Origin: CAWINH01 sp963837425
GTDB taxonomy: Bacteria; Chloroflexota; Limnocylindria; QHBO01
Length of the DNA: 64,000 bases
Reading direction: 5' to 3'
NCBI GenBank assembly: GCA_963837425.1
Contig: CAWINH010000006.1
Coordinates: forward strand, 62,001-126,000
A program made the translations under genes and the position numbers. Shown here piece after piece: positions 44,350 to 52,673 of the stretch; position 1 is the stretch's first letter; each line of letters starts with the position of its first letter. The notes beneath the pieces were generated by a model, which ran no database searches, was not told where the DNA came from, and saw only the letters and a program-made list of their open reading frames with translations.

Positions 44350-45083
44350 TGGAGACCACGGTGGCCGTCGAGCGATTGTCCCGCAGCCTCCTGGCGGACC
44401 AGGTGAAGGATCGCCTCCTGGAGGGGATCCTGAGCGGCGAGTACCTGCCGAACTCACGGATCGTCGAGACGCAGATCGCGCGCGAGCTGCACACGAGCCA
44501 GGCCCCGGTCCGCGAGGCGCTGCGCGCCCTCGAGGCGCTCGGCGTCGTCGAGATCATCCCCTTCAAGGGCGCGCGCGTCCGCCGCCCGGCACGCCGCGAG
44601 ATCATCGAGGCCTACACCGTGCGCCTGGCACTCGAGTCGCTCGGCGTCCGGCTCGCACTGCCTCGCATCACCGATGCCGACCTCGCGGAGCTCGCCGGCT
44701 ACTGCGACGCGATGCAGGTCGCCGCGCGGGCCGGCGACGGGCACGCAGTCGCCGAGGCCGACGCGAGGTTTCACGCCCGCATCCTCGAGATCGCCGACAA
44801 CCGGACGCTGCACACCGTCTGGAGCTCGCTCGAGCCGTTCCTGCGCACGTACATCACCCTCGTCGTCCGCGGCGCGGACCCGCAATGGTCGGCGGACCTG
44901 CACGCGCCGATCCTGGCCGCGCTCCGCCGCCGTGACGTCGACGAGGCGGTGGCCGCACTGACGCAGCATTTCAACGAGGCGAGCTCCAACCTCGCCCGTC
45001 GATGGGTCGACGACGGACCCCCGGATGCCGGTGAGACGCCATTGACCGACCCGCAGGCCCCCCTTATCATCGATAATCGATGA
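44349..45083 (+). CDS. GntR-family regulator (FadR/FCD type)
   Basis: 244 residues. Winged helix (about 8-75): SRSLLADQVKDRLLEGILSGEYLPNSRIVETQIARELHTSQAPVREALRALEALGVV. FCD domain with metal-site residues (VAEADARFHARILEIADN, and a later His in LTQHFNEASS). Such regulators usually release DNA on binding a sugar acid or organic acid. Translationally coupled to the gene before it. Two palindromes of the same sequence, one in the divergent promoter and one overlapping this gene's own stop codon, are its likely operators. Confidence 0.9.
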   Translation: METTVAVERLSRSLLADQVKDRLLEGILSGEYLPNSRIVETQIARELHTSQAPVREALRALEALGVVEIIPFKGARVRRPARREIIEAYTVRLALESLGVRLALPRITDADLAELAGYCDAMQVAARAGDGHAVAEADARFHARILEIADNRTLHTVWSSLEPFLRTYITLVVRGADPQWSADLHAPILAALRRRDVDEAVAALTQHFNEASSNLARRWVDDGPPDAGETPLTDPQAPLIIDNR

Positions 45084-45084
45084 T
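45066..45084. promoter_or_regulatory. Palindromic operator, probable GntR site 2
   Basis: ATCATCGATAATCGATGAT, a perfect odd-centred palindrome (9-base arms), overlaps the gntR stop codon and lies 30 bases before the SDR start. Shares the core ATCGAT-N-ATCGAT with site 1. Confidence 0.75.
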
Positions 45085-45114
45085 TGGCCGTATTGCAGCA
45101 CGGATGACCCGCTG

Positions 45115-45900
45115 ATGCAGCAGCTTTCCATCTTCGGTCTCGAAGGCCGAACCGCGCTGGTCATGGGCGGCGGCGGGGCCATCGGCTCCGCGCTCGCCGT
45201 CGGCCTGGCCGGTGCGGGCGCGAGCGTCGCGGTCGCCGGCCGCACGAGCGAGTCGCTCGACGCGGCGGTCACGCGGATCCGGGACGCCGGCGCCGAAACG
45301 CTGGCCATCGTCGCCGATGCGACCGACCCCGATGCCTGCGCGCGGATGGTGGACGAGGTCGTGGGCAGGTTCGGCCGCCTGGACATCATCGTCAACGCGG
45401 TCGGCGGCGGCGCCGGCAAGGTCCTCTTTCCGGCGGAGGAATACCCCTCCGAAGCGTGGGAGTGGATCTACGATCTGAATGTACGGAGCACCCTTTACCC
45501 GACGCAGGCGGCCGTGCGGGCGATGATCGCCGGCGCGCGTGGCGGACGGGTGCTCAACATCTCATCGGTCCGCTCACTGCTCGGCATCAATGCCGGCTAT
45601 TCAGCGTACGTGGCGGCCAAGGGCGCAATCAGCTCCCTCACCCGCCAGTGGGCGACGGAGTGGGCCAGGCACGGCATCACCGTCAATGCCATCTCCCCGA
45701 CCTTCGTGGAGACCCCGCAGGTCGCCTCCCTGCTCGCCGACCCGTCCTTCCGGGACGGCATCGTCGGCAGGATTCCACTCGGGCGGATCGGCGGCACGGA
45801 CGACCTCGTGGGCCCGAGCCTGCTCTTCTGCTCGTCGGCCGGAGCGTTCGTGACGGGCCAGGTCTTGATGATCGACGGCGGCCTGACGGCAACCCAATGA
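45115..45900 (+). CDS. SDR-family oxidoreductase (sugar or polyol dehydrogenase type)
   Basis: 261 residues. Classical SDR: cofactor loop GGGGAIGS, VAGRTSE (suggests NADP or NAD with Arg), NAVGG, catalytic Ser in ISSVRS, Tyr and Lys in YSAYVAAK, and C-terminal FVTGQVLMIDGG. Similar to gluconate 5-dehydrogenase and related sugar-acid enzymes. The start is just after operator 2, so this is probably the first gene of the transcript that runs to deoC. Substrate not known. Confidence 0.85.
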   Translation: MQQLSIFGLEGRTALVMGGGGAIGSALAVGLAGAGASVAVAGRTSESLDAAVTRIRDAGAETLAIVADATDPDACARMVDEVVGRFGRLDIIVNAVGGGAGKVLFPAEEYPSEAWEWIYDLNVRSTLYPTQAAVRAMIAGARGGRVLNISSVRSLLGINAGYSAYVAAKGAISSLTRQWATEWARHGITVNAISPTFVETPQVASLLADPSFRDGIVGRIPLGRIGGTDDLVGPSLLFCSSAGAFVTGQVLMIDGGLTATQ

Positions 45901-46817
45901 CCAGGGCCGTCTTTCCCGACAGCAGGAGCGACACTTCGATGGAGCAGGTGACCGCTGCGGTCTACACGGATACCACGCTGCGCGGATGCAATCCGAGCTA
46001 TGTCGTGACGTCGGACGGGGTCGTCGTCATCGACACGCCCCAGCTCCCGACCCGGGCGGTGGCGATGCGGCGGGAGGCCGAGTCGCACGGGCCGATTCGC
46101 TTCCTGATCAACACCGAGCATCACGTGGACCACATCTTCGGGAACTACTACTTCAAGGGTGCCGGCTCGGTGGTCGAGCACCAGGCGCTCTACGAGCGGT
46201 TCATGGTCCCGACGCCGGACCTCGACCCGTACGACTACGCGAAGGAGGCGATCCCCACCGACGACCCGGAGGGAGCGACGATCTTTCCGGATCGCGACGA
46301 GTACTACGCGGACCCGAACAAGGGAACGATCGTCTTCACCGGGGATCTCACCCTGTCGGTGGGCGATCGGACGTTCCGCCTCCTCCACACCCCGGGGCAC
46401 ACGCCCGGCCAGGTCGCGGTCCACGTCCCGGAGGAGCGCGTGGTCTTCACCGGCGACACGATCTTCAGCGAGTGCCAGACGTGGCTCATGACCTCCGACG
46501 TCGATGCGTGGGTCGCCGCCCTGGATCGGATCCGGGGCCTCGACGTGGATCACGTCATCCCGGGGCACGGACCGGTCACCACCGTCGAGTACCTGGCGGT
46601 GCAGCGCTCGAACCTCCTCGAATGGAAGGCCGCGGTGGCGGCGGCCGTCGCGAAGGGATGGACCCGCGAGGAGACGATGGCGCGGGTGAGCTTCGCCGAC
46701 CGGTACCCGGTCGACATCGGGCAGGCCTACATGATGGAGCACATCCAGACGCTGAACGCCGCGTCGCTGTGGGACAAGTTCACCGCGCCGTCGGCCGGCG
46801 AGCGGGTGGGCGGGTGA
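45897..46817 (+). CDS. Metallo-beta-lactamase-fold hydrolase
   Basis: 306 residues from ATG 45897 (ATGA overlap; ATG 45939 also possible). Zinc site: NTEHHVDHIFGNYYF (the HxHxDH variant E-H-H-V-D-H), LLHTPGHTPGQVAVHVP, VFTGDTIF (Asp bridging) and HVIPGHGP (last His). Glyoxalase II-like or lactonase-like; in a sugar catabolic operon a lactonase role is plausible. Confidence 0.83.
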   Translation: MTRAVFPDSRSDTSMEQVTAAVYTDTTLRGCNPSYVVTSDGVVVIDTPQLPTRAVAMRREAESHGPIRFLINTEHHVDHIFGNYYFKGAGSVVEHQALYERFMVPTPDLDPYDYAKEAIPTDDPEGATIFPDRDEYYADPNKGTIVFTGDLTLSVGDRTFRLLHTPGHTPGQVAVHVPEERVVFTGDTIFSECQTWLMTSDVDAWVAALDRIRGLDVDHVIPGHGPVTTVEYLAVQRSNLLEWKAAVAAAVAKGWTREETMARVSFADRYPVDIGQAYMMEHIQTLNAASLWDKFTAPSAGERVGG

Positions 46818-46824
46818 CGAGTCG

Positions 46825-48018
46825 ATGACACGCATCTCCGACGTGGGGGCGGCCGTCATCGGGACCGGGTTCATCGGCACGGTTCACGTCGAGGCCCTGC
46901 GGCGGATCGGCGTGGGCGTGAAGGGCGTGCTCGGCAGCACCCCGGAGCGCGGAGCGGCGCGCGGCGAGAAGCTCGGGTTGCCCGCCTACGCCTCCTTCGA
47001 CGATCTCCTGGCCGATCCCGAGGTCTCGGTCGTGCACATCGCCTCGCCGAACGACCTGCATTTCGTCCAGGCCAGGGCGGCCCTCACCGCCGGCCACCAC
47101 GTCGTCTGCGAGAAGCCGCTGGCGATGACCGCGGCCGAGTCAGCCGAGCTCGTGGACGCCGCCGCGCGCAGCGGGGTGGTGAACGCCACGAACTTCAACA
47201 TCCGCTTCTACCCGCTGAACCAGCAGGCCCGTGAAACGGTCGCGGGCGGGGCGATCGGTGACGTACGCCTCATCACCGGCCGCTACTTCCAGGACTGGCT
47301 CCTGCTCGACACCGACTGGAACTGGCGCCTCCAGCCCGACCGGGGTGGGGCGCTCCGTGCGGTCGGCGACATCGGCTCCCATTGGCTGGACCTCGTCACG
47401 TACGTCACCGGGCAGCGCGTGGAGTCGGTCATGGCGGACCTGAGCACGTTCATCGAGACCCGCCACGAGCCGAGCGCCCCGGTCGAGAGCTTCGCGACGG
47501 AACGGGCGAGCGAAACGGTCACGCGCACGATCACGACCGAGGACACCGCGTCCATCCTCCTTCGCTTCGACGGTGGAGCCCGAGGTGCGGTGACCGTCTC
47601 CCAGGTCAGCGCGGGCCGCAAGAACTCGCTCACCTACGAGATCGATGGGTCGGAGGCCTCGCTGGCCTGGGACTCCGAGGCCCCAGATCGGGCATGGATC
47701 GGCCACCGTGGGCGGCCGAACGAGATCATGGATCGGGACCCCGCCCTCCTCGGCGCGGCGGGCCGGGCGGCGTCGGCGCTGCCCGGCGGGCACGTCGAGG
47801 GTTTCTTCGACACCCATTGCGCGCACTTCCGCTCGATCTACGCCGATGTCATGGCCGGGGGCCCCACCCCGCGCCCCGACTACGCCACGTTCGCCGACGG
47901 CCACGAGGAGATGCTGATCGGCGACGCGATCGCCCGCTCGGCCCGCGAGGAGCGCTGGGCGTCGGTCGATCGGACCGCCCGCGGCGCGCAACCAGCACCG
48001 ACGGAGGTGACCCGATGA
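46825..48018 (+). CDS. Gfo/Idh/MocA-family sugar dehydrogenase
   Basis: 397 residues. N-terminal Rossmann fold (AVIGTGFIGTVHVEALRRIG), then HIASPNDLHFVQARAALTAGHHVVCEKPLAMT, whose EKP motif is the family signature. C-terminal domain: GGALRAVGDIGSHWLDLVTYVTG (catalytic Asp-His as D-I-G-S-H-x-x-D). NAD(P)-linked oxidation of a sugar, inositol or sugar acid. 7 bases after the MBL gene and overlapping the next gene by 4. Confidence 0.9.
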   Translation: MTRISDVGAAVIGTGFIGTVHVEALRRIGVGVKGVLGSTPERGAARGEKLGLPAYASFDDLLADPEVSVVHIASPNDLHFVQARAALTAGHHVVCEKPLAMTAAESAELVDAAARSGVVNATNFNIRFYPLNQQARETVAGGAIGDVRLITGRYFQDWLLLDTDWNWRLQPDRGGALRAVGDIGSHWLDLVTYVTGQRVESVMADLSTFIETRHEPSAPVESFATERASETVTRTITTEDTASILLRFDGGARGAVTVSQVSAGRKNSLTYEIDGSEASLAWDSEAPDRAWIGHRGRPNEIMDRDPALLGAAGRAASALPGGHVEGFFDTHCAHFRSIYADVMAGGPTPRPDYATFADGHEEMLIGDAIARSAREERWASVDRTARGAQPAPTEVTR

Positions 48019-48929
48019 AGCTTGGCCTGCTGACCGCACCGTTCCCAGAGACGCCGCTTGCGGACGTCGCGGACTGGATGGTCGCGAACGGGTTCGAGAG
48101 CATCGAGATCGCCTGCTGGCCGCGCTCGGGGGGCGACACGCGCCGATACGCCGGCACGTCGCACATCGACGTCGCGAACCTATCCGCGAGCGAGGCCCTC
48201 GAGCTCCGGCAGGAGATCGAGGGCAAGGGTCTCCACATCTCGGGGCTCGGCTACTACCCGAACCCGCTCCACCCCGACGCAGCCCACCGCGCGCAGGTCG
48301 CTGACCACCTCCGCCTCGTGATCACCGCGGCCGAGAAGATGGATGTCCCGCTGGTGAACACGTTCCTCGGGGCCGACGCGGCGAAGACCGACGATCAGAA
48401 CTGGGAGGACGCGCTCAGGATCTGGCCCGACATCGTGGCCTTCGCCGAGGCGCACGGCCGCAAGATCACGTTCGAGAACTGCCCGATGCTGTTCAGCTAC
48501 GACGAGTGGCCGAGCGGGCACAACCTCGCGACCTCGCCGCGTAACTGGCGCCGAATCCTTGAGCAGTGGTCCCCGACGGTCGGGATGAACTTCGACCCGT
48601 CGCACCTCATCCTCCAGATGATCGATATCGGGCGCTTCATCCGCGAGTTCGGGCCCCACATCTACCACTTCCAGGCCAAGGACCTTGCGATCGACCACGA
48701 GGGGCTCTATGAGTACGGGGTCTTCTCGAAGGGGATCGGCTGGCAGGTCCCCCGTCTCCCGGGCCTCGGCGACGTGGACTGGGGCGTGCTCTTCTCGGCC
48801 CTCTACCGGGCGGGGTTCGACGGCGACTGCATCATCGAGCACGAGGATCGAAACTGGGAGGGCAGCGACGAGCTCGTGAAGCGCGGCTTCCTGCTCGCGC
48901 GCGACATCCTCCGCCCCTACTGCAAGTGA
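48015..48929 (+). CDS. Xylose-isomerase-like TIM-barrel sugar isomerase/epimerase
   Basis: 304 residues. AP_endonuc_2/IolE-type barrel: MKLGLLTAPFPETPLADVADWMVANGFESIEIACWP, GLGYYPNPLHPD, ITFENCPM (metal Glu), GMNFDPSHLILQ (metal Asp-x-x-His), YHFQAKD (His) and IIEHED (last metal Glu). Likely isomerises or epimerises the product of the Gfo/Idh/MocA enzyme next to it. 4-nt overlaps on both sides. Confidence 0.88.
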   Translation: MKLGLLTAPFPETPLADVADWMVANGFESIEIACWPRSGGDTRRYAGTSHIDVANLSASEALELRQEIEGKGLHISGLGYYPNPLHPDAAHRAQVADHLRLVITAAEKMDVPLVNTFLGADAAKTDDQNWEDALRIWPDIVAFAEAHGRKITFENCPMLFSYDEWPSGHNLATSPRNWRRILEQWSPTVGMNFDPSHLILQMIDIGRFIREFGPHIYHFQAKDLAIDHEGLYEYGVFSKGIGWQVPRLPGLGDVDWGVLFSALYRAGFDGDCIIEHEDRNWEGSDELVKRGFLLARDILRPYCK

Positions 48930-49681
48930 GTGTCATGACCCTGACGATCGATTCCCTCACCGAGCGCGACATCGCGAAGACGATCGACCACTCGTTGCTC
49001 CGTCCGGAGCTTGACGACGCGTTCGTCGCCGATGGCTGCCGACTCGCCGCCCGCTACGACGTCGCCTCGGTCTGCGTGCGTCCTGCGGACGTCGTGCGGG
49101 CGCGGGCCATTCTCGACGGGACGGACGTGGCGGTGGGCACCACGCTCGGCTTCCCGCACGGCAACCACCTCACCGCCACGAAGGTATTCGAGGCGCAGCG
49201 CGCCCTCGACGACGGCGCCAGCGAGCTCGACATGGTCCTCCAGATCGGCGCGCTGAAGTCCGGCCGCGACGCCGACGTGCAGGCCGATATCGCGGCGGTG
49301 GTCGGGGTGGCGCACGCCGCGGGCGCCATCGTGAAGGTGATCTTCGAGAACGCGTACCTGACCGACGACGAGAAGATACGGGCCTGCCACCTCACCGAGG
49401 CGGCCGGCGGAGACTTCGTGAAGACCTCGACCGGCTTTGCCCCGAGCGGCGCCACACATCATGACCTTCGGCTCATGCGCGCCAACACGTCGTCCCGCAT
49501 ACAGGTCAAGGCAGCGGGGGGTGTTCGCACCCTCGACGCGCTGCTCGAGGTCATGGCGCTCGGGGTGACGCGGATCGGGGCGACCGCCACCGCAGCGATC
49601 ATCGACGACTTCCGGGCGCGCAAGGCGGGCCGACCCGAGCTCGTCGAAGGCGCGGCTGCCAGCCAGGAAGGTGGCTATTGA
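48926..49681 (+). CDS. deoC: Deoxyribose-phosphate aldolase (DeoC-type)
   Basis: 251 residues (GTG 48926 overlapping, or ATG 48935). Barrel with IDHSLLRPELDD, Asp102 in SELDMVLQIG, Lys137 in VKVIFENAYL and the Schiff-base Lys166 in FVKTSTGF. All three catalytic residues are at standard positions. Splits 2-deoxyribose 5-phosphate to glyceraldehyde 3-phosphate and acetaldehyde; in this operon it may act on another keto-sugar phosphate. Followed by a possible 43-codon frame that I do not support as a gene. Confidence 0.9.
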   Translation: MSVMTLTIDSLTERDIAKTIDHSLLRPELDDAFVADGCRLAARYDVASVCVRPADVVRARAILDGTDVAVGTTLGFPHGNHLTATKVFEAQRALDDGASELDMVLQIGALKSGRDADVQADIAAVVGVAHAAGAIVKVIFENAYLTDDEKIRACHLTEAAGGDFVKTSTGFAPSGATHHDLRLMRANTSSRIQVKAAGGVRTLDALLEVMALGVTRIGATATAAIIDDFRARKAGRPELVEGAAASQEGGY

Positions 49682-49823
49682 TGACCCGCACCGTTCTTCC
49701 CATCGAAGCGGAGCGCGGGACCCTTTCGTTTACGCCCAAGAGTCTGCACGCCGGGTCGCTCTGGCCATCGCCTCGAACGGCGGCGGCCACCGGCACCATG
49801 CCAAGGAGGTGAGACGATCAGGT

Positions 49824-49852
49824 CCAGTCGACTGGCCCCCGGGAATCGGGGG
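49824..49852 (+). promoter_or_regulatory. Palindrome and hairpin upstream of the sugar-binding protein gene
   Basis: CCAGTCGACTGG is a perfect 12-base palindrome, directly followed by a CCCCC...GGGGG hairpin (5-bp stem, 7-base loop). They lie in the 216-base gap between deoC and the ABC importer and may be an operator plus attenuator or an mRNA 5' stabiliser. Confidence 0.4.
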
Positions 49853-49897
49853 ATACGAGGCCATATCGGGGCGTCGTTCGTAACAGGAGGAGAACCA

Positions 49898-51067
49898 GTG
49901 CTCTATAGATCGGCTCACACCAAGGTGCTGGGCGGCCTGGCGGCCATCGCGATCTTCGCGGCCGCCTGCTCCGGCTCCAGCCCATCGGCTGCGGCCAGCC
50001 AGGCAGCTGCCAGCCAGGCGGCCAGCCAGGCAGCGGCCAGTCAGGCAGCCAGCCAGGCCGCGACGATGTACGACATCGGCTACTCAAACGGCGGTGGCGT
50101 CGGCAACGGCTTCCGCGAGGAGCAGGTCTGCACCGCCAAGGCGCAGGCCACGGCATCCGGCCAGGTCTCCAACCTCACCGTCATCCATCGCAACACTGAC
50201 GCCGCGGGCCAGCTGTCCGACCTTCGCGACCTGATCACCGCGGGCGTCCAGGCGATCGTCTTCAACCCGAACGACCCTGACGCACTCAACCCAGCCCTCG
50301 CCGAGGCGCACACCGCAGGGATCGTGACCGTGTCGGTCGACTCCTACGTCACCGACCCGAACACCTGGAACCTGTACAACAACCAGGTCAAGTACGCCGA
50401 GCTCGGCGCCAAGTGGCTGTTTGACCAGCTCGGCGGCTCGGGGACGGTCTGGTACACGCGCGGAATCGCCGGCAACCCGGCCGACTCCGACCGCGACACC
50501 GGGTTCAAGAACGTCCTGAAGGACTACCCGGGCATCACGGTCGTCCCGAACCAGGACGGCGTCTTCACCAAGTGGGATCCGGCAACGGCCACCCAGCTGG
50601 CGAATGACTTCATCTCCAGCGGCCAGTACGACAAGATCGACGGCATCTGGGCCTCCGGCATGGGCGCCCAGATCGTCGACGCCATCAAGGCGGCCAACAA
50701 GCCGTTCGTGCCGATCGCGGATGCCGACATCGGCGCATTCGTGAGCGACCTCCTCAACCCGACCGACTATCCCGGTCTCGTCGGCGCTGCCGTGACGAAC
50801 ACTGCATCCGTCGGCGGGGCGGGCATCACGCTCGCGCTGAAGCTGCTGGATGGCGAGGCCGTCACCGCCGACCCGAATGCCGGGCGGGCGAACACGGTCC
50901 TGCTCGACCCGCAGATCCTGGACAACACCACGGATGCGGGGAAGGCGGCGCTGAACGCCTGGATCTCGGTCCCGGGCATGGATCCGCTGTGGCCACTCAG
51001 CCTCGATATCCCGGGCTGGACCACGTACGATCCGAATACCGTGCCGAGCTCCTGCTCGGGCGCGTAG
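49898..51067 (+). CDS. Ribose-type ABC transporter substrate-binding lipoprotein
   Basis: 389 residues from GTG 49898, with AGGAGGAG upstream. Lipoprotein signal ending IFAAACSGSS. A 35-residue linker made of AAASQ/AASQ repeats follows, then a periplasmic-binding-protein type 1 fold (TMYDIGYSNGGGVGNGFREEQVC ... FNPNDPDALNPALAEAHTAGIVTVSVDSYV, WASGMGAQIVDAIKAANKPFVPIADADIG). The fold matches RbsB-like sugar receptors. First gene of a full four-gene importer; natural ligand not known but probably the sugar processed by the genes upstream. Confidence 0.9.
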   Translation: MLYRSAHTKVLGGLAAIAIFAAACSGSSPSAAASQAAASQAASQAAASQAASQAATMYDIGYSNGGGVGNGFREEQVCTAKAQATASGQVSNLTVIHRNTDAAGQLSDLRDLITAGVQAIVFNPNDPDALNPALAEAHTAGIVTVSVDSYVTDPNTWNLYNNQVKYAELGAKWLFDQLGGSGTVWYTRGIAGNPADSDRDTGFKNVLKDYPGITVVPNQDGVFTKWDPATATQLANDFISSGQYDKIDGIWASGMGAQIVDAIKAANKPFVPIADADIGAFVSDLLNPTDYPGLVGAAVTNTASVGGAGITLALKLLDGEAVTADPNAGRANTVLLDPQILDNTTDAGKAALNAWISVPGMDPLWPLSLDIPGWTTYDPNTVPSSCSGA

Positions 51068-51084
51068 CTCAAGCTCAATCGAGC

Positions 51085-51111
51085 GGGGGACGCCGGTTGC
51101 CGGCGTCCCCC
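51085..51111 (+). terminator. Strong hairpin between receptor and ATPase genes
   Basis: GGGGGACGCCGG and CCGGCGTCCCCC form a perfect 12-bp stem with a TTG loop, 18 bases after the receptor stop and 33 bases before the ATPase start. No T run follows, so it may be a partial terminator or 3' stabiliser that keeps receptor mRNA more abundant than that of the permease genes. Confidence 0.65.
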
Positions 51112-51143
51112 GTCCTACTATCCCGACCTACCATGAGAAACCG

Positions 51144-52673
51144 ATGACACCGACCGCGACCGGTCTCCTGCTCGAAGCGACGGGCGTCTCGAAGGCATAC
51201 GGCGCCGTCGTCGCGCTGAAGTCCGCGTCGCTGGCGGTGCGTCCCGGCGAAGTCCATGCGCTCATCGGCGCGAACGGGGCCGGCAAGAGCACGCTCGTGA
51301 AAATCCTCACCGGGGCGGTGCAGCCCGACTCCGGCACGATCACCGTGCGCGGGAAGGAGCGCACCGCGCACTCGCCGGCCCAGGCACGGCGGGGTGGCCT
51401 CATCTCCGTCTACCAGGAGCCGGCGCTGATTCCGGACCTCGACCTTCGCTCGAACCTGCGCCTCACCGAGACGCCGTTCGACGCATTCCATCACTGGGTC
51501 GCGGAGCTCGGCCTCGAGCGCCTCGACCTGTCGACGCAGGCGCGGCGCATGCCGCTCGCCTCGCTCCGGATCATCGACCTCGCCCGCGCCCTCGCCATCG
51601 AGCCCGACGTCCTCATGCTCGACGAGATGACGGCGGCCCTGCCGGCGAATCTCACCGAACGGGTCCTCGCGGCGGTCGGCAGCATGCACGGCACCGATCG
51701 CTCGGTGATCTTCATCTCGCACCGCATGATCGAGATCGCCGAGGTGTGCGACCGGGCCACCGTGCTGCGCGAGGGCGAAACGGTCGGCGTCGTGGACGTG
51801 ACCGAGGGCTCGGAGGAGAGGATCGTCGAGCTCATGCTCGGCGAGATCGTCGAGGGGCTGTCGGGACGAACCTCCGACGCCGCCGAGCCAGGGCATGCCG
51901 CGGGCACCACACCGCGGGTGATCGCGCGCGAGCTCAGCCTCGGCACGAAGCTCCACGACGCCTCCTTCGAGCTCTTCGCCGGCGAGGTGCTGGGGGTCGT
52001 GGCCCTCGAGGGGCAGGGCCAGGACGAGCTCTTCAGCATCCTCTCCGGCGCGCGTCGACCGAGCAGCGGGGAGCTGCTCGTTGACGGCGCACCCGTCTCC
52101 TTCCGGCATCCGGCCGATGCGATCCGGGCCGGTCTCGTGTACGTCGCGGCCGACCGCGCCGAGGCCCTGCTCATGCAGCGCTCGGTGCGGGAGAACATCG
52201 CGCTGCCACTCATCACCGGCATCCGCCGCTGGGGCCTCATCGACACCGGGGAGGAGGGGCGGACGGTCGAGGGGGCGGTCGAGAAGCTGCAGATCGACGC
52301 TCGTGCCGGCGGCGAGGTGCGTCGCCTCTCGGGCGGCAACCAGCAGAAGGTGACGATTGCGCGCTGGGTTGCCGGCGGCGTCCGGACGATGCTCTGCTTC
52401 GACCCGACCCGCGGGATCGATATCCGCACGAAGAGCCAGATCTATCGGCTCCTCCGCGACCTCGCCGAGGCCGGCGCCGCGGTCCTGCTCTACACCTCGG
52501 AGCTCAAGGAGGTCCAGCTCGTCTGCGACCGCGCGCTCGTGATCTTTGGTGGCCGGGTGGTCGACGAGCTGCGCGCGGCGGACGGCGACGAGCAGACGCT
52601 GCTCCGCGCCGCGTACCATCTCCCGGCCGGAGCGCACGCGCCAGCGGGGGTTGGCGCCGGGGGTGACCAATGA
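51144..52673 (+). CDS. Sugar ABC transporter ATP-binding protein (RbsA-type, two domains)
   Basis: 509 residues, two ABC domains. First: Walker A GANGAGKST (about 38-46), Q-loop SVYQEPALI, Walker B DVLMLDEMTAALP; its signature is MPLASLRIIDLARAL in place of LSGGQ. Second domain (from about 260): no Walker A Lys (VVALEGQGQDELF), but a good signature LSGGNQQKV and Walker B MLCFDPTRGID. Unequal sites are normal for RbsA/MglA/XylG. Overlaps the permease gene by 4 bases. Confidence 0.92.
   Translation: MTPTATGLLLEATGVSKAYGAVVALKSASLAVRPGEVHALIGANGAGKSTLVKILTGAVQPDSGTITVRGKERTAHSPAQARRGGLISVYQEPALIPDLDLRSNLRLTETPFDAFHHWVAELGLERLDLSTQARRMPLASLRIIDLARALAIEPDVLMLDEMTAALPANLTERVLAAVGSMHGTDRSVIFISHRMIEIAEVCDRATVLREGETVGVVDVTEGSEERIVELMLGEIVEGLSGRTSDAAEPGHAAGTTPRVIARELSLGTKLHDASFELFAGEVLGVVALEGQGQDELFSILSGARRPSSGELLVDGAPVSFRHPADAIRAGLVYVAADRAEALLMQRSVRENIALPLITGIRRWGLIDTGEEGRTVEGAVEKLQIDARAGGEVRRLSGGNQQKVTIARWVAGGVRTMLCFDPTRGIDIRTKSQIYRLLRDLAEAGAAVLLYTSELKEVQLVCDRALVIFGGRVVDELRAADGDEQTLLRAAYHLPAGAHAPAGVGAGGDQ

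Noticed and set aside
49681..49812. 43-codon frame after deoC (starts TGATG)
   Set aside because: Coupled start but no ribosome site of its own, no recognisable features, and it ends in the palindrome/hairpin region that is better read as regulatory.
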